Assembly: GCF_001439805.1 (NCBI RefSeq)
Contig: NZ_JYLK01000021.1
Coordinates: 1-64,000 of the forward strand
DNA: 64,000 bases
Reading direction: 5' to 3'
Origin: Pseudomonas trivialis
GTDB taxonomy: Bacteria > Pseudomonadota > Gammaproteobacteria > Pseudomonadales > Pseudomonadaceae
Position numbers and translations under genes: made by a program. Positions within the stretch are counted from its first letter, which is position 1; each line of letters starts with the position of its first letter. Positions 25,424 to 34,742 of the stretch are shown here, piece by piece. Below the pieces are notes generated by a model. That model saw only the letters and a program-made list of their open reading frames with translations, was not told where the DNA came from and did no database searches.

Positions 25424-26439
25424 TACTTGGTGCCCCGTGCTTGGACCAGCATGTCTGACAGCTGATGCACGGCCATGGCGTACATCACACTGCGGTTATA
25501 ACGCGTGATTGCGTAAAAATTCTGCAGGCCCATCCAGTATTCAGGGCCGTTTTCGCCTTCGAGGCGGAACGCCGTCACCGGCAGTTCGTCGCCCGGCGCA
25601 TTCTGACTCGACCAGCCCAGCGCCCGCAACTCCCCGACCGTCTTGACCGGCTCGATGCCTTGGGTCAAACCTTCGTCGACGCGTTCGCCGCTGACATCGG
25701 CGCGCACCACCACGGGCTCGCCGGCCACCCAGCCATGCTGCTTGAAGTAACTGGCCACGCTGCCAATGGCATCGTCCGGATTGCTCCAGATATTGATGTG
25801 GCCGTCGCCGTCAAAATCCACCGCGTAGGCGCGAAAGCTGCTCGGCATGAATTGCGGCAGGCCCATGGCACCAGCGTAGGAGCCCTTGAGGGCCAGCGGG
25901 TCGACCTGCTCTTCGCGGGCCAACAGCAGGAACTCGCGCAGCTCCTTGCGGAAGAAGTCGGCGCGCGGCGGGTAATCGAAGCCCAGGGTCGACAAGGCAT
26001 CAATCACCCGATAATTGCCGGTATTGCGCCCGTAGAAGGTTTCGATACCGATGATCGAGACAATCACCTGGGCCGGCACGCCGTACTCCTGCTCGGCGCG
26101 GGCCAGTGTCGCCTCGTGCTGACGCCAGAAGTCCACGCCCCGGGCCACGCGGGCATCGGTGAGGAACATCGGTCGATATTCCTTCCACTGCTTCACGCGT
26201 TCGGCCGGGCGCGAAATGGCGTCGAGGATCGCCTGTTTCTTCTGCGCCTCCCGGAACACGCCCATCAGCTGTTCACCGGCGAAACCGTAGTCGCGGGTCA
26301 TTTCGCCGACAAATTCGGCGACCTGGGGAGAGCCATCGTAGTCACCGGCCTGCGTCTCCTGCGATGCACCCAGCAGCCCGATCAGGCCCATCCAGGATGC
26401 ATGCCGAGTCGCCCAGCCGCGCATTACTTGCATTGACAT
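25423..26439 (-). CDS. mltB: Soluble lytic murein transglycosylase MltB/SltB1
   Basis: GH103 lytic transglycosylase, 338 aa from the chosen start. An N-terminal hydrophobic export signal runs to about SQETQAG and lacks a lipobox cysteine, so it is probably periplasmic, as in SltB1 (PA4001 in my recollection). The catalytic Glu is in SIIGIETFYGRNTG; groove motifs include LPQFMPSSFRAYAVDFDGDG (partly cited) and NFYAITRYN near the C-terminus. I chose the ATG preceded by AAGGTG rather than an ATG ten codons upstream inside rodA. Confidence 0.93.
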   Translation of the reverse strand: MSMQVMRGWATRHASWMGLIGLLGASQETQAGDYDGSPQVAEFVGEMTRDYGFAGEQLMGVFREAQKKQAILDAISRPAERVKQWKEYRPMFLTDARVARGVDFWRQHEATLARAEQEYGVPAQVIVSIIGIETFYGRNTGNYRVIDALSTLGFDYPPRADFFRKELREFLLLAREEQVDPLALKGSYAGAMGLPQFMPSSFRAYAVDFDGDGHINIWSNPDDAIGSVASYFKQHGWVAGEPVVVRADVSGERVDEGLTQGIEPVKTVGELRALGWSSQNAPGDELPVTAFRLEGENGPEYWMGLQNFYAITRYNRSVMYAMAVHQLSDMLVQARGTK

Positions 26440-26450
26440 CTTCACCTTAT

Positions 26451-27596
26451 TCAAACCTGTGCGATCCATTTGCGATGCGTATGAATCGACATCAAAACCC
26501 CAAACGCTGACAGCAATGTCACCAGCGAAGTTCCACCGTAGCTAATGAACGGCAACGGCACCCCTACCACCGGCAGCAGGCCACTGACCATACCGATGTT
26601 GACGAAAACGTAAACAAAAAAAGTCATGGTCAAGGCGCCGGCGAGCAATTTGCCGAACAGCGTCTGGGCCTGCGCGGTGATCACCAGGCCACGCCCGATC
26701 AGCAGCAAATAGATCAGCAGCAGCGCACAAATGCCCACCAGGCCGAACTCTTCGCCCAGCACCGCGATAATGAAGTCGGTGTGGCTTTCGGGCAAAAAGT
26801 CCAGATGCGACTGGGTGCCCAGCAACCAGCCCTTGCCGAACACGCCACCGGAACCGATGGCGGCCTTGGACTGGATAATGTTCCAGCCGGTGCCCAGCGG
26901 GTCGCTTTCCGGGTCGAGGAACGTGAGGATCCGCTGCTTCTGATAGTCGTGCATGAAGAAGAACCACATCGCCACCGCCACCGGCACCGCAGCCGCCAGC
27001 ACGCTGAGGATCCAGCGCCAGCGCAGGCCACCCATGAACAGCACGAAGGCGCCACCGGCGAGGATCAGCAACGAGGTGCCGAGGTCGGGCTGGCGCACGA
27101 TCAGGATGAACGGGATGCCGATCAGGATCAGGCTGATGCCCACGTGCTTGAGCTGCGGCGGCAAGGTGCGTTTGGACAGATACCAGGCAATGGTGGCCGG
27201 CATCAGGATCTTCATGAATTCCGACGGCTGGAAGCGAATCACCCCGGGAATGTTGATCCAGCGTGTCGCGCCCATGGCGTTGTGGCCCATCACGTCCACC
27301 ACCACCAGCAGCAACACCCCGGCGACGTACCCCAGCGGTACCCAGCGCGCCATGAAGCGTGGCTCCAACTGCGCGATCACCACCATCGACAACAGGCCCA
27401 GGCCGAACGAGGACGCCTGCTTGATCAGCAAGTCCCAGTCCTTGCCGCTGGCCGAATACAGCACGAACAGGCTGCCGGCCGCCAGGGTCAGCAGCAGGAT
27501 CAGCAGCGGGCCATCAATGTGCATGCGCTGCAGCAACGTCGCGCGACGACGCATCACGTCCTCGCTGGAGAGGATGCGGTCAAAATTACTCTTCAC
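26451..27596 (-). CDS. rodA: Rod-shape SEDS glycosyltransferase RodA
   Basis: Multispan SEDS peptidoglycan polymerase that acts with PBP2 in lateral wall elongation. The 381-aa protein has about ten membrane helices. Family signatures include GATRWINIPGVIRFQPSEFMK (cited in part), VRQPDLGTSLLI, LPESHTDFIIAVLGEEFGL and the terminal PFISYGGTSLV. It overlaps the end of mrdA by 11 bases, consistent with coupled synthesis of the partner pair. Confidence 0.97.
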   Translation of the reverse strand: MKSNFDRILSSEDVMRRRATLLQRMHIDGPLLILLLTLAAGSLFVLYSASGKDWDLLIKQASSFGLGLLSMVVIAQLEPRFMARWVPLGYVAGVLLLVVVDVMGHNAMGATRWINIPGVIRFQPSEFMKILMPATIAWYLSKRTLPPQLKHVGISLILIGIPFILIVRQPDLGTSLLILAGGAFVLFMGGLRWRWILSVLAAAVPVAVAMWFFFMHDYQKQRILTFLDPESDPLGTGWNIIQSKAAIGSGGVFGKGWLLGTQSHLDFLPESHTDFIIAVLGEEFGLVGICALLLIYLLLIGRGLVITAQAQTLFGKLLAGALTMTFFVYVFVNIGMVSGLLPVVGVPLPFISYGGTSLVTLLSAFGVLMSIHTHRKWIAQV

Positions 27597-29484
27597 GGGC
27601 CGTCACCTCGGGAGTGGAAGGGGGGCCGCCATACTCGGGCTTGAGCCGGCCGTCATCGGCCAGCAGCCAGGCGTCCATGATCTGGCGCACCACCGGCGCA
27701 GCCACACCGGAGCCGGATTCGCCGTTCTCGACCATCACCGCCACCACGATTTTCGGAGCATCGGCCGGGGCAAAGCCGACAAACAAGGCGTGGTCGCGGT
27801 GACGCTCCTGGACCTTGCTGCGGTCATACTTTTCGCCCTGCTTGATCGCCACCACCTGCGCCGTGCCGCTCTTGCCGGCAATGCGGTACTGCGCGCCAAG
27901 CGCGGCCTTGCGCGCGGTGCCCCGGGCGCCGTGCATCACCTGCTGCATGCCGTGATTGACCTTGGCCCAGTCGGACGGGTCGCGCAGCACGATGTCGGGA
28001 ATCGGGTTTTCATCCACCGGCTTTTCGCCCTCGATGGTCCGGGCCAGGTGCGGGCGGTTCCAAATGCCTTTGTTGGCCACCAACGCGGTGGCCTGGGCCA
28101 GTTGCAGCGGGGTGGCCTGCATGTAGCCCTGGCCGATGCCGAGAATCAGGGTTTCCCCCGGGAACCACGCCTGGCGACGGGTCGCGCGCTTCCATTCACG
28201 CGATGGCATCAGGCCAGGGGATTCTTCGAACATGTCCAGGGAGACTTTCTGGCCGAGGCCGAACTTGCCCATGTAGGCCGCCAGACGGTCGATCCCCAGC
28301 TTGTGGGCCAGGTCGTAAAAGTAGGTGTCGTTGGAGCGCATGATCGCGGTGTCCAGATCGACATAGCCGTCACCGGTGCGGTTCCAGTTGCGGTATTTGT
28401 GGTCGTAGTTGGGCAGCATGTAGTAGCCCGGGTCGTACACACGGCTGGAAGCGGTGACCACGCCCGCGTCCAGGCCGGCAATCGCCACCGCCGGCTTGAT
28501 GGTCGAGCCGGGCGGGTACAGGCCGCGCAGCACGCGGTTGAACAGCGGTCGGTCGATGGAATCACGCAACTCGGCGTAGGCCTTGAAGCTGATGCCGGTC
28601 ACGAACAGGTTGGGGTCGAAGCTCGGCTGGCTGACCATCGCCAGCACCTCGCCAGTGTTCGGGTCGAGGGCCACCACCGCGCCGCGGCGACCGCCCAGGG
28701 CCATTTCGGCGGCTTCCTGCAGCTTGATGTCCAGGCTCAGCACGATGTCCTTGCCGGGCACCGGGTCGGTGCGCTTGAGCACGCGCAGCACGCGGCCTCG
28801 CGCGTTGGTTTCGACTTCTTCGTAACCCACCTGGCCGTGCAGCTCGGGCTCGTAGAAGCGCTCGATGCCGGTTTTGCCGATATGGTGGGTGCCGCTGTAA
28901 TTGACCGGGTCGAGGCTTTTGAGCTCTTTCTCGTTGATGCGCCCCATATAACCGACCGAGTGGGCAAAGTGCGGCCCCTGCGGATAATGACGCACCAGCT
29001 GCGCCACCACTTCCACGCCGGGCAGGCGGAACTGGTTCACCGCGATACGCGCGATCTGCTCTTCGGTCAGCTCGAACAAAATCGGCACCGGCTCGAACGG
29101 CCGGCGCCCCTGCTTCATGCGTTTTTCGAAGATCACCCGGTCTTCCGGCGTCAGTTGCAGCACCTCGACGATCACATCGAGCACCTGCTGCCAGTTGCCG
29201 GAGCGCTCGCGGGTCATGCTCAGGCTGAAGCTGGGGCGGTTATCGGCAACCACCACGCCGTTGCGGTCGAAAATCAGCCCACGGGTCGGCGGGATCGGCT
29301 GCACATGCACGCGGTTGTTTTCCGACAGCGTGGAGTGATAGTCGTATTGGATCACCTGCAGAAAATACAGGCGCGCGACCAGCACGCCGATCAGCCCCAC
29401 CACCAGAAACGCACCAAACACGACACGAGCGCGTACCAGACGTGCGTCTTTCTCGTGGTCCTTGATGCGGATCGGCTGAGTCAT
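27586..29484 (-). CDS. mrdA: Penicillin-binding protein 2 (MrdA)
   Basis: Elongasome DD-transpeptidase of 632 aa. A short cytosolic tail and one membrane helix (about 20-45) precede the pedestal domain and then the transpeptidase domain. Active-site motifs are STIK in YPPGSTIKPAVAIAG, SND in MRSNDTYFYD, and KSGT in AGKSGTAQVV. It heads the mrdA-rodA-mltB-rlpA segment and follows rlmH after a 15-base gap. Confidence 0.97.
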   Translation of the reverse strand: MTQPIRIKDHEKDARLVRARVVFGAFLVVGLIGVLVARLYFLQVIQYDYHSTLSENNRVHVQPIPPTRGLIFDRNGVVVADNRPSFSLSMTRERSGNWQQVLDVIVEVLQLTPEDRVIFEKRMKQGRRPFEPVPILFELTEEQIARIAVNQFRLPGVEVVAQLVRHYPQGPHFAHSVGYMGRINEKELKSLDPVNYSGTHHIGKTGIERFYEPELHGQVGYEEVETNARGRVLRVLKRTDPVPGKDIVLSLDIKLQEAAEMALGGRRGAVVALDPNTGEVLAMVSQPSFDPNLFVTGISFKAYAELRDSIDRPLFNRVLRGLYPPGSTIKPAVAIAGLDAGVVTASSRVYDPGYYMLPNYDHKYRNWNRTGDGYVDLDTAIMRSNDTYFYDLAHKLGIDRLAAYMGKFGLGQKVSLDMFEESPGLMPSREWKRATRRQAWFPGETLILGIGQGYMQATPLQLAQATALVANKGIWNRPHLARTIEGEKPVDENPIPDIVLRDPSDWAKVNHGMQQVMHGARGTARKAALGAQYRIAGKSGTAQVVAIKQGEKYDRSKVQERHRDHALFVGFAPADAPKIVVAVMVENGESGSGVAAPVVRQIMDAWLLADDGRLKPEYGGPPSTPEVTAREE

Positions 29485-29499
29485 CGGGCGCGGCGCAGA

Positions 29500-29967
29500 T
29501 TATTTGTGGTACGGGTGCCCGGACAGGACTGTCCAGGCGCGATACAGCTGTTCACCGATCAGAATCCTTACCAACGGGTGCGGCAACGTCAGCGCCGACA
29601 GCGACCAGCGCTGATCGGCCCGCGCACAGACTTCCGGCGCCAGCCCTTCAGGGCCACCGACCATGAAGTTGACCGTGCGCGAATCCAGACGCCAGCGGTC
29701 CAGTTCCACCGCCAGTTGCTCGGTACTCCAGGGCTTGCCGTGCACTTCGAGGGTGACGATGCGCTCGTTGGGGCCGACCTTGGCCAGCATGGCTTCGCCT
29801 TCCTGACGGATAAAGCGCGCCACGTCGGCATTCTTGCCCCGGGTGTTGAGCGGGATTTCCACCAGCTCAAGCGACAGCTCGGCGGGCAGACGCTTGGCAT
29901 ATTCATGCCAGCCTTCTTCCACCCACTTGGGCATGCGTGAACCGACAGCGATCAGACGCAGGCGCAC
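29500..29967 (-). CDS. rlmH: 23S rRNA pseudouridine-1915 N3-methyltransferase RlmH
   Basis: SPOUT-class methyltransferase acting on 23S rRNA Psi1915 in the assembled 70S ribosome. The 155-aa protein is normal length. It shows the N-terminal [13 protein letters not shown], the central [22 protein letters not shown]-binding knot, and the conserved C-terminal [18 protein letters not shown] (partly cited) ending GHPYHK. It sits between rsfS (9 bases upstream) and mrdA. Confidence 0.97.
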
Positions 29968-29976
29968 AGCCGTTCC

Positions 29977-30471
29977 TTATTCCTGGTCTTTGTTGAGCTT
30001 GTCGAAGTGCGCGTGGCCCACTTCCGGGCTGTGGTGCTTGCCATCGGCGGCACGGCTCTGCTCGGCGCCTTTCCACAGGCGCTCCAGGTCGTAGAACTGG
30101 CGGGCGTTGGAGGTCATCATGTGAACGATTACGTCGTCCATGTCCAGCAGCACCCAGTCGCTGTCGCCCTTGCCTTCTTCACCCAATGGCTTGACGCCCT
30201 GGGCTTTGACGGCTTCGCGGACCTTGTCCAGCATCGCGCCGATCTGGCGGTTGGAGGTACCGGTGGCGATGATCATGTAGTCGGTGATGCTCTGCTTGTC
30301 GCGCACGTCCAGCACCTGGATGTCCTGGGCCTTCACGTCTTCGAGCGCGGCAACCGCGACTTTCACCAACTCTTCGCCAGCCAGCTCCGGGCCAACGTGG
30401 GCTTCAACCGGCAGCGGGGCGCTTTTGAAGGTGCCTTTGCGCTTAACTTTGCTTACGTCTTTGTTCGTCAT
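29977..30471 (-). CDS. rsfS: Ribosome silencing factor RsfS
   Basis: Binds ribosomal protein L14 and blocks subunit joining during starvation. The 164-aa protein has the DUF143 core: IQVLDVRDKQSITDYMIIATGTSNRQI (partly cited), GDSDWVLLDMDDVIVHMM and RQFYDLERLW. The N-terminal 30 residues and the C-terminal tail after about 145 are lysine rich and poorly conserved. It lies between nadD and rlmH, as is common in gamma-proteobacteria. Confidence 0.96.
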   Translation of the reverse strand: MTNKDVSKVKRKGTFKSAPLPVEAHVGPELAGEELVKVAVAALEDVKAQDIQVLDVRDKQSITDYMIIATGTSNRQIGAMLDKVREAVKAQGVKPLGEEGKGDSDWVLLDMDDVIVHMMTSNARQFYDLERLWKGAEQSRAADGKHHSPEVGHAHFDKLNKDQE

Positions 30472-30540
30472 AAAAAACTCGTTTTGCTCATATGTTCGGG
30501 CGCTTGCTGCACGACGGTTCGTGCGGTCAAGCGCGCCTTT

Positions 30541-31185
30541 TCAGTTCGACGCACGGTAAAGCCCGTGCGCATCGATGTAGGCCAGGACCGCGTCAGGCAC
30601 CAGGAAACGTACCGACTTCCCGCTGGCCAGCAGTTGACGGATCTGGGTGGCAGACACCGCAAGCGGGGTCTGCCAGACGAATGCAATATTCCCGTTCGGC
30701 CCGGTCAGGGCCAAGGGGTCACTTACCGACCGCGCGGCCAGCAGGTTGCGCAGGGCATCCGGCGGTTCGCTGTCGGCATCCGGGCGTTGCAGCACCAGGA
30801 TGTGGCAATGCTGGAGGAGCTCCTCCCAGCGATGCCAAGAGGGCAGGCCGCAAAATGCGTCCCAGCCCAAAAGCAGAAACAACTGGTCATCAGCGGCCAG
30901 CTCGGCGCGCATCAGCTCCAGGGTGTCGACAGTGTAGGACGGTTTATCGCGCTTGAGTTCACGGTCGTCCACCACCAGCGGTGCGATGCCTTCCACTGCC
31001 ACGCGCACCATTTCCAGGCGCTGCTGCGGCGACACTTGCGGCATGTCGCGATGGGGCGGCCGCGCGTTGGGCATCACCCGCATCTCGTCCAGCCCGAGCG
31101 CATCGGCCACCTCAAGCGCACTGCGCAAATGGCCGATGTGCACGGGGTCGAAGGTGCCGCCGAGCAGCCCGATGCGTTTAGCCAT
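30541..31185 (-). CDS. nadD: Nicotinate-nucleotide adenylyltransferase NadD
   Basis: Adenylates nicotinate mononucleotide in NAD synthesis. The 214-aa protein carries the nucleotidyltransferase motif GGTFDPVHIGHLR at its N-terminus and the ISATQIR-type motif (VSATQIRQLLASGKSVRFLVP). I start it at the ATG that overlaps the proA stop codon (TGATG); a TTG one codon upstream is also in frame. The overlap implies translational coupling to proA. Confidence 0.96.
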   Translation of the reverse strand: MAKRIGLLGGTFDPVHIGHLRSALEVADALGLDEMRVMPNARPPHRDMPQVSPQQRLEMVRVAVEGIAPLVVDDRELKRDKPSYTVDTLELMRAELAADDQLFLLLGWDAFCGLPSWHRWEELLQHCHILVLQRPDADSEPPDALRNLLAARSVSDPLALTGPNGNIAFVWQTPLAVSATQIRQLLASGKSVRFLVPDAVLAYIDAHGLYRASN

Positions 31186-32450
31186 CAAGTGCGCACGTGA
31201 CCGTCGCCGAACACTACGTACTTCTCGCTGGTCAGGCCTTCCAGGCCGACCGGGCCGCGTGCGTGGAGTTTGTCGGTGGAGATGCCGATCTCCGCGCCCA
31301 GGCCATATTCGAAGCCGTCGGCAAAGCGCGTGGAGGCGTTGATCATCACCGACGCGGAATCCACTTCGGTGAGGAAACGCCGGGCATCGCTGAAATGCTC
31401 GGAGACAATAGCGTCGGTGTGCCTGGAGCCATATTTATTGATGTGTTCGATGGCCTGGTCCAGGTCGTCGACGATGCGGATCGACAGGATGGGCGCCGTG
31501 TACTCGGTGTACCAATCTTCTTCGGTGGCCTCGATCACGTCCGCGCCCAGCAGCGCACGGGTGCGCTCGCAACCGCGCAGTTCCACGCCCTTGTCGCGGT
31601 AGATGGCAGCCAGCGGCGGCAGCACGCGCTCGGCAATGCCGGCGTGCACCAGCAGCGTCTCCATGGTGTTGCACGGGGCGTAGCGATGGGTCTTGGCGTT
31701 GTCGGCGATGCGGATCGCCTTGTCGAGGTCGGCGGCCACGTCGATGAACACGTGGCACACGCCGTCCAGGTGCTTGATCACCGGCACCCTGGCCTCGCGG
31801 CTGACGCGCTCGATCAGGCTCTTGCCACCGCGTGGCACGATCACGTCGACGAACTCGGGCATGGTGATCAGCGCGCCGACGGCCGCGCGGTCGGTGGTTT
31901 CCACCACCTGCACCACTTCGGCGGGCAGCTCGGCCACGGCCAGGCCCTGCTGGATGCACGCGGCAATGGCACGGTTGGAATGGATGGCCTCGGAACCGCC
32001 ACGCAGGATCGTGGCGTTGCCGGACTTGAGGCACAGGCTTGCGGCGTCAATGGTCACGTTCGGACGCGACTCGTAGATGATGCCGATCACGCCCAGGGGC
32101 ACGCGCATCTTGCCGACCTGGATGCCGGACGGCAGGTAGCGCATATCGCGGATTTCACCGATGGGGTCAGGCAGCTTGGCCACCTGACGCAGGCCTTCGA
32201 TCATGTCGTCGATACGTGCCGGGGTCAGCGCCAGGCGGTCCAGCAGGGCCGGTTCCAGGCCATTGGCGCGGCCGTTGGCCAAATCCTGTTCGTTGGCGGC
32301 GGCCAGCTCTGCGCGCGCGGCATCCAGCGCATCGGCGGCGGCCAGCAGGGCACGGTTCTTCTGCGCAGTGCTCGCACGGGCGATCAACCGCGAGGCCTGG
32401 CGGGCTGCGCGACCCAGGCGGGTCATGTAGTCGAGAACGGACTCAGTCAT
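31185..32450 (-). CDS. proA: Gamma-glutamyl phosphate reductase ProA
   Basis: Second enzyme of proline synthesis, reducing gamma-glutamyl phosphate to the semialdehyde with NADPH. The 421-aa protein is an aldehyde-dehydrogenase-fold enzyme with VIGIIYESRPNVT, GNATILRGGSEA and the active-site cysteine region KTHRYAPCNTMETLLVH. Its stop overlaps the nadD start. It is divergent from the 3-methyladenine glycosylase gene across a 175-base gap. Confidence 0.97.
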   Translation of the reverse strand: MTESVLDYMTRLGRAARQASRLIARASTAQKNRALLAAADALDAARAELAAANEQDLANGRANGLEPALLDRLALTPARIDDMIEGLRQVAKLPDPIGEIRDMRYLPSGIQVGKMRVPLGVIGIIYESRPNVTIDAASLCLKSGNATILRGGSEAIHSNRAIAACIQQGLAVAELPAEVVQVVETTDRAAVGALITMPEFVDVIVPRGGKSLIERVSREARVPVIKHLDGVCHVFIDVAADLDKAIRIADNAKTHRYAPCNTMETLLVHAGIAERVLPPLAAIYRDKGVELRGCERTRALLGADVIEATEEDWYTEYTAPILSIRIVDDLDQAIEHINKYGSRHTDAIVSEHFSDARRFLTEVDSASVMINASTRFADGFEYGLGAEIGISTDKLHARGPVGLEGLTSEKYVVFGDGHVRT

Positions 32451-32625
32451 GGTCAGGGAGACTTGGCCAAAGAGGAAAGCGGCAGATTATAGCTGTGACG
32501 CCGCCCGACTGACAGCGGTGAGGGGCGGATGGTCGAAATGAACTGTAAAAAACGGGTGTTCAGCGGTAATTAAGCGGGGAGTTGTTATTATTCGGTCACA
32601 TTTACCTGCATTCCCCTGACCTCTT

Positions 32626-33309
32626 ATGCCCAGTGTGACCCCGCAACTCCCCGCCAGCGCCCTGCCCGACCGCTTCTTCGACCGTGACGCGCAAGTGCTC
32701 GCACGGGATCTGCTCGGAAAAGTCATACGCCATCGCGTGGGCGATCTCTGGCTTTCTGCGCGAATTATTGAAACCGAAGCCTATTACGTGGCCGAAAAAG
32801 GCAGTCATGCGTCACTCGGCTACACAGAAAAGCGTAAGGCTTTGTTTCTGGATGGTGGCCATATCTACATGTATTACGCCAGGGGCGGCGATTCGCTGAA
32901 CTTCAGCGCCCATGGCCCGGGCAACGCGGTGCTGATCAAGTCGGCCTATCCGTGGGTGGATGAAATCTCCGGCCCCGCCAGCCTGGCGCAAATGCTGCTC
33001 AACAACCCGAACCCCGACGGCAGCCCGCGCGCCTCGCAAAAACTTTGCGCCGGCCAGACGCTGCTGTGCAAGGCCCTGGGGCTGAAGGTGCCGATGTGGG
33101 ACGCCAAGCGGTTCGACCAGGAATTGCTCTATGTGCAGGACGTGGGGCAGACGCCCACGCAGATTATCCAGACCACCCGCCTGGGCATCCCGAGCGGGCG
33201 CGATGAGCACCTGATGTACCGTTTCGTCGATGCAGGCTATGCGCCTTATTGCACGCGGAACCCGCTGCGCCGCGGCCAGGTCGAAGGCCGGGATTATTTT
33301 TTGATTTGA
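32626..33309 (+). CDS. DNA-3-methyladenine glycosylase (AAG/MPG type)
   Basis: Base-excision enzyme of the AAG family that removes alkylated purines. The 227-aa protein has the motifs DLLGKVIRH, IIETEAYY with its catalytic Glu, DGGHIYMYYARGGDSLNFSA and ASQKLCAGQTLLCKALGL. A C-terminal stretch SGRDEHLMYRFVDAGYAP follows. It stands alone, divergent from proA, and is followed by a REP hairpin. Confidence 0.93.
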   Translation: MPSVTPQLPASALPDRFFDRDAQVLARDLLGKVIRHRVGDLWLSARIIETEAYYVAEKGSHASLGYTEKRKALFLDGGHIYMYYARGGDSLNFSAHGPGNAVLIKSAYPWVDEISGPASLAQMLLNNPNPDGSPRASQKLCAGQTLLCKALGLKVPMWDAKRFDQELLYVQDVGQTPTQIIQTTRLGIPSGRDEHLMYRFVDAGYAPYCTRNPLRRGQVEGRDYFLI

Positions 33310-33348
33310 GCCAATGGGGCATGAACGCCCATATCGCCGCAGGCCCTT

Positions 33349-33375
33349 TGTGGGAGCGGGCAAGCCGCTCCCACA
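33349..33375. repeat. REP palindrome (GTGGGAGCGGGC class)
   Basis: The stem TGTGGGAGCGG, a GCAAG loop and CCGCTCCCACA form an 11-base perfect hairpin. It lies between the glycosylase gene and the DedA-PAP2 gene and may act as a stop for the former. Confidence 0.85.
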
Positions 33376-33425
33376 GTTGATCTTCCAGTGTTCCGGATTA
33401 CGTAGTGCAAGAGGGAGTGGAGTGT

Positions 33426-34742
33426 ATGGGCCAATGGCTCGATAGCATTACCGGCTGGCTGACCGTGAACCCGCAGTGGCTGGCCGTGGCGGTGTTTATC
33501 GTCGCATGCGTGGAGTGCCTGGCGATTGCCGGGCTGATCGTGCCGGGCACGGTGTTGCTGTTCGCCATTGCCGCGCTGGCCGGCAGCGGCGCGTTGTCGC
33601 TGAGCGAGACGTTGCTGCTGGGGTTTCTCGGCGGGCTGCTGGGCGACGGTGTTTCCTACTTTCTGGGTCGACATTTCCACCAGAATATCCGGCGCCTGCC
33701 CGGCTTGCGTCACCACCCGGAATGGATGAACGGCGCCGAAACCTACTTCCACAAATACGGCATCGCCAGCCTGCTGGTCGGACGTTTCATCGGCCCCTTG
33801 CGCCCGATGCTGCCGATGGTGGCCGGCATGTGCGACATGCCCTTCCCGCGCTTCGCCGTCGTGAGTGTTGTCGCGGCGGCCGGCTGGTCGGTGGCCTATC
33901 TGCTGCCGGGCTGGGCGACCGGTGCCGCGTTCCGTCTGCCACTGCCGGAAGGCTTCTGGCCGGAGGCGGCAGTGGTGGCCGGGTGCCTGGCCGTCTTGCT
34001 GGGCCTGAGTTTGAACAGCAGCCTGCGCGGCCATCGTCGCGCAACGCTGTGGATCGGTTGCGCGAGCCTGGTGCTGCTGATCGCAGTGTTTATCGGCTAC
34101 CCACACCTCAATCACTTCGATCAGGGCCTGAGCGCGCTGGTGCAGGAGCATCGCAGTGCTTGGCTGGACGAGGTGATGGTGCGAATCACGCAACTGGGCG
34201 AGTTCAAAAAGATGTTCGTCGCCAGCGCCGTGTTTACCGGCCTGCTGCTGTTGCTGCGACAGTGGCGCCATGCGCTGTTCGTGGGTGCCACGCTGGCCGG
34301 CGCGGCGGTGATCAATACCGGCACCAAGCTGTTTTTTGCCCGTGGCCGCCCGGAAATTCTCACCGACCCGCTCACCAGTTTCAGCATGCCCAGCGGCCAC
34401 GCGTCCGGCGCCTTCGCGTTTTTCCTCGCGCTGGCGGTGCTGGCAGGGCGCGGCCAGCCAACGCGGCTGCGCCTCACCTGGATGCTGATGGGCTGCATTC
34501 CAGCCGCCTTCATCGCGCTGTCACGGGTATACCTTGGCGCCCACTGGCCCTCGGACATCCTCGCTGGCACGCTGCTGGCCATGACCGTCTGCGCATTCAG
34601 CCTCACGGCCAGCGAATACCGCAGCCCGCTGCCGGCCATGTCGCGCAGAATCTGGTGGCTGCTGCTGCCGGCGCTGGTGGCGGTGATGAGTTTTATCGCC
34701 CTCACCGGCACCTCCCACGCCTTGCTGCGTTATGCCTATTGA
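33426..34742 (+). CDS. DedA-PAP2 fusion membrane protein
   Basis: 438-aa fusion of two membrane domains. The DedA/SNARE-associated part (about 1-195) carries FLGRHF and VGRFIGPLRPMLPMVAGM. The PAP2 acid-phosphatase part (about 225-430) carries KLFFARGRPE, SMPSGHASGAFAF and SRVYLGAHWPSD, the three phosphatase motifs with KxxxxxxRP, PSGH and SRxxxxxHxxxD residues. DedA proteins flip lipid carriers and PAP2 enzymes dephosphorylate lipid phosphates, so a role in undecaprenyl-phosphate or phospholipid recycling is plausible but inferred. The ATG has a GGAG-type SD. Its stop overlaps the convergent LON-domain gene by 7 bases. Confidence 0.92.
   Translation: MGQWLDSITGWLTVNPQWLAVAVFIVACVECLAIAGLIVPGTVLLFAIAALAGSGALSLSETLLLGFLGGLLGDGVSYFLGRHFHQNIRRLPGLRHHPEWMNGAETYFHKYGIASLLVGRFIGPLRPMLPMVAGMCDMPFPRFAVVSVVAAAGWSVAYLLPGWATGAAFRLPLPEGFWPEAAVVAGCLAVLLGLSLNSSLRGHRRATLWIGCASLVLLIAVFIGYPHLNHFDQGLSALVQEHRSAWLDEVMVRITQLGEFKKMFVASAVFTGLLLLLRQWRHALFVGATLAGAAVINTGTKLFFARGRPEILTDPLTSFSMPSGHASGAFAFFLALAVLAGRGQPTRLRLTWMLMGCIPAAFIALSRVYLGAHWPSDILAGTLLAMTVCAFSLTASEYRSPLPAMSRRIWWLLLPALVAVMSFIALTGTSHALLRYAY

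Noticed and set aside
26953..29940. 995-codon plus-strand open frame opposite rodA, mrdA and rlmH
   Set aside because: It runs antisense through three well-recognised genes and its translation is His/Arg/Gln-rich with no family motifs, a normal shadow of GC-rich coding DNA.
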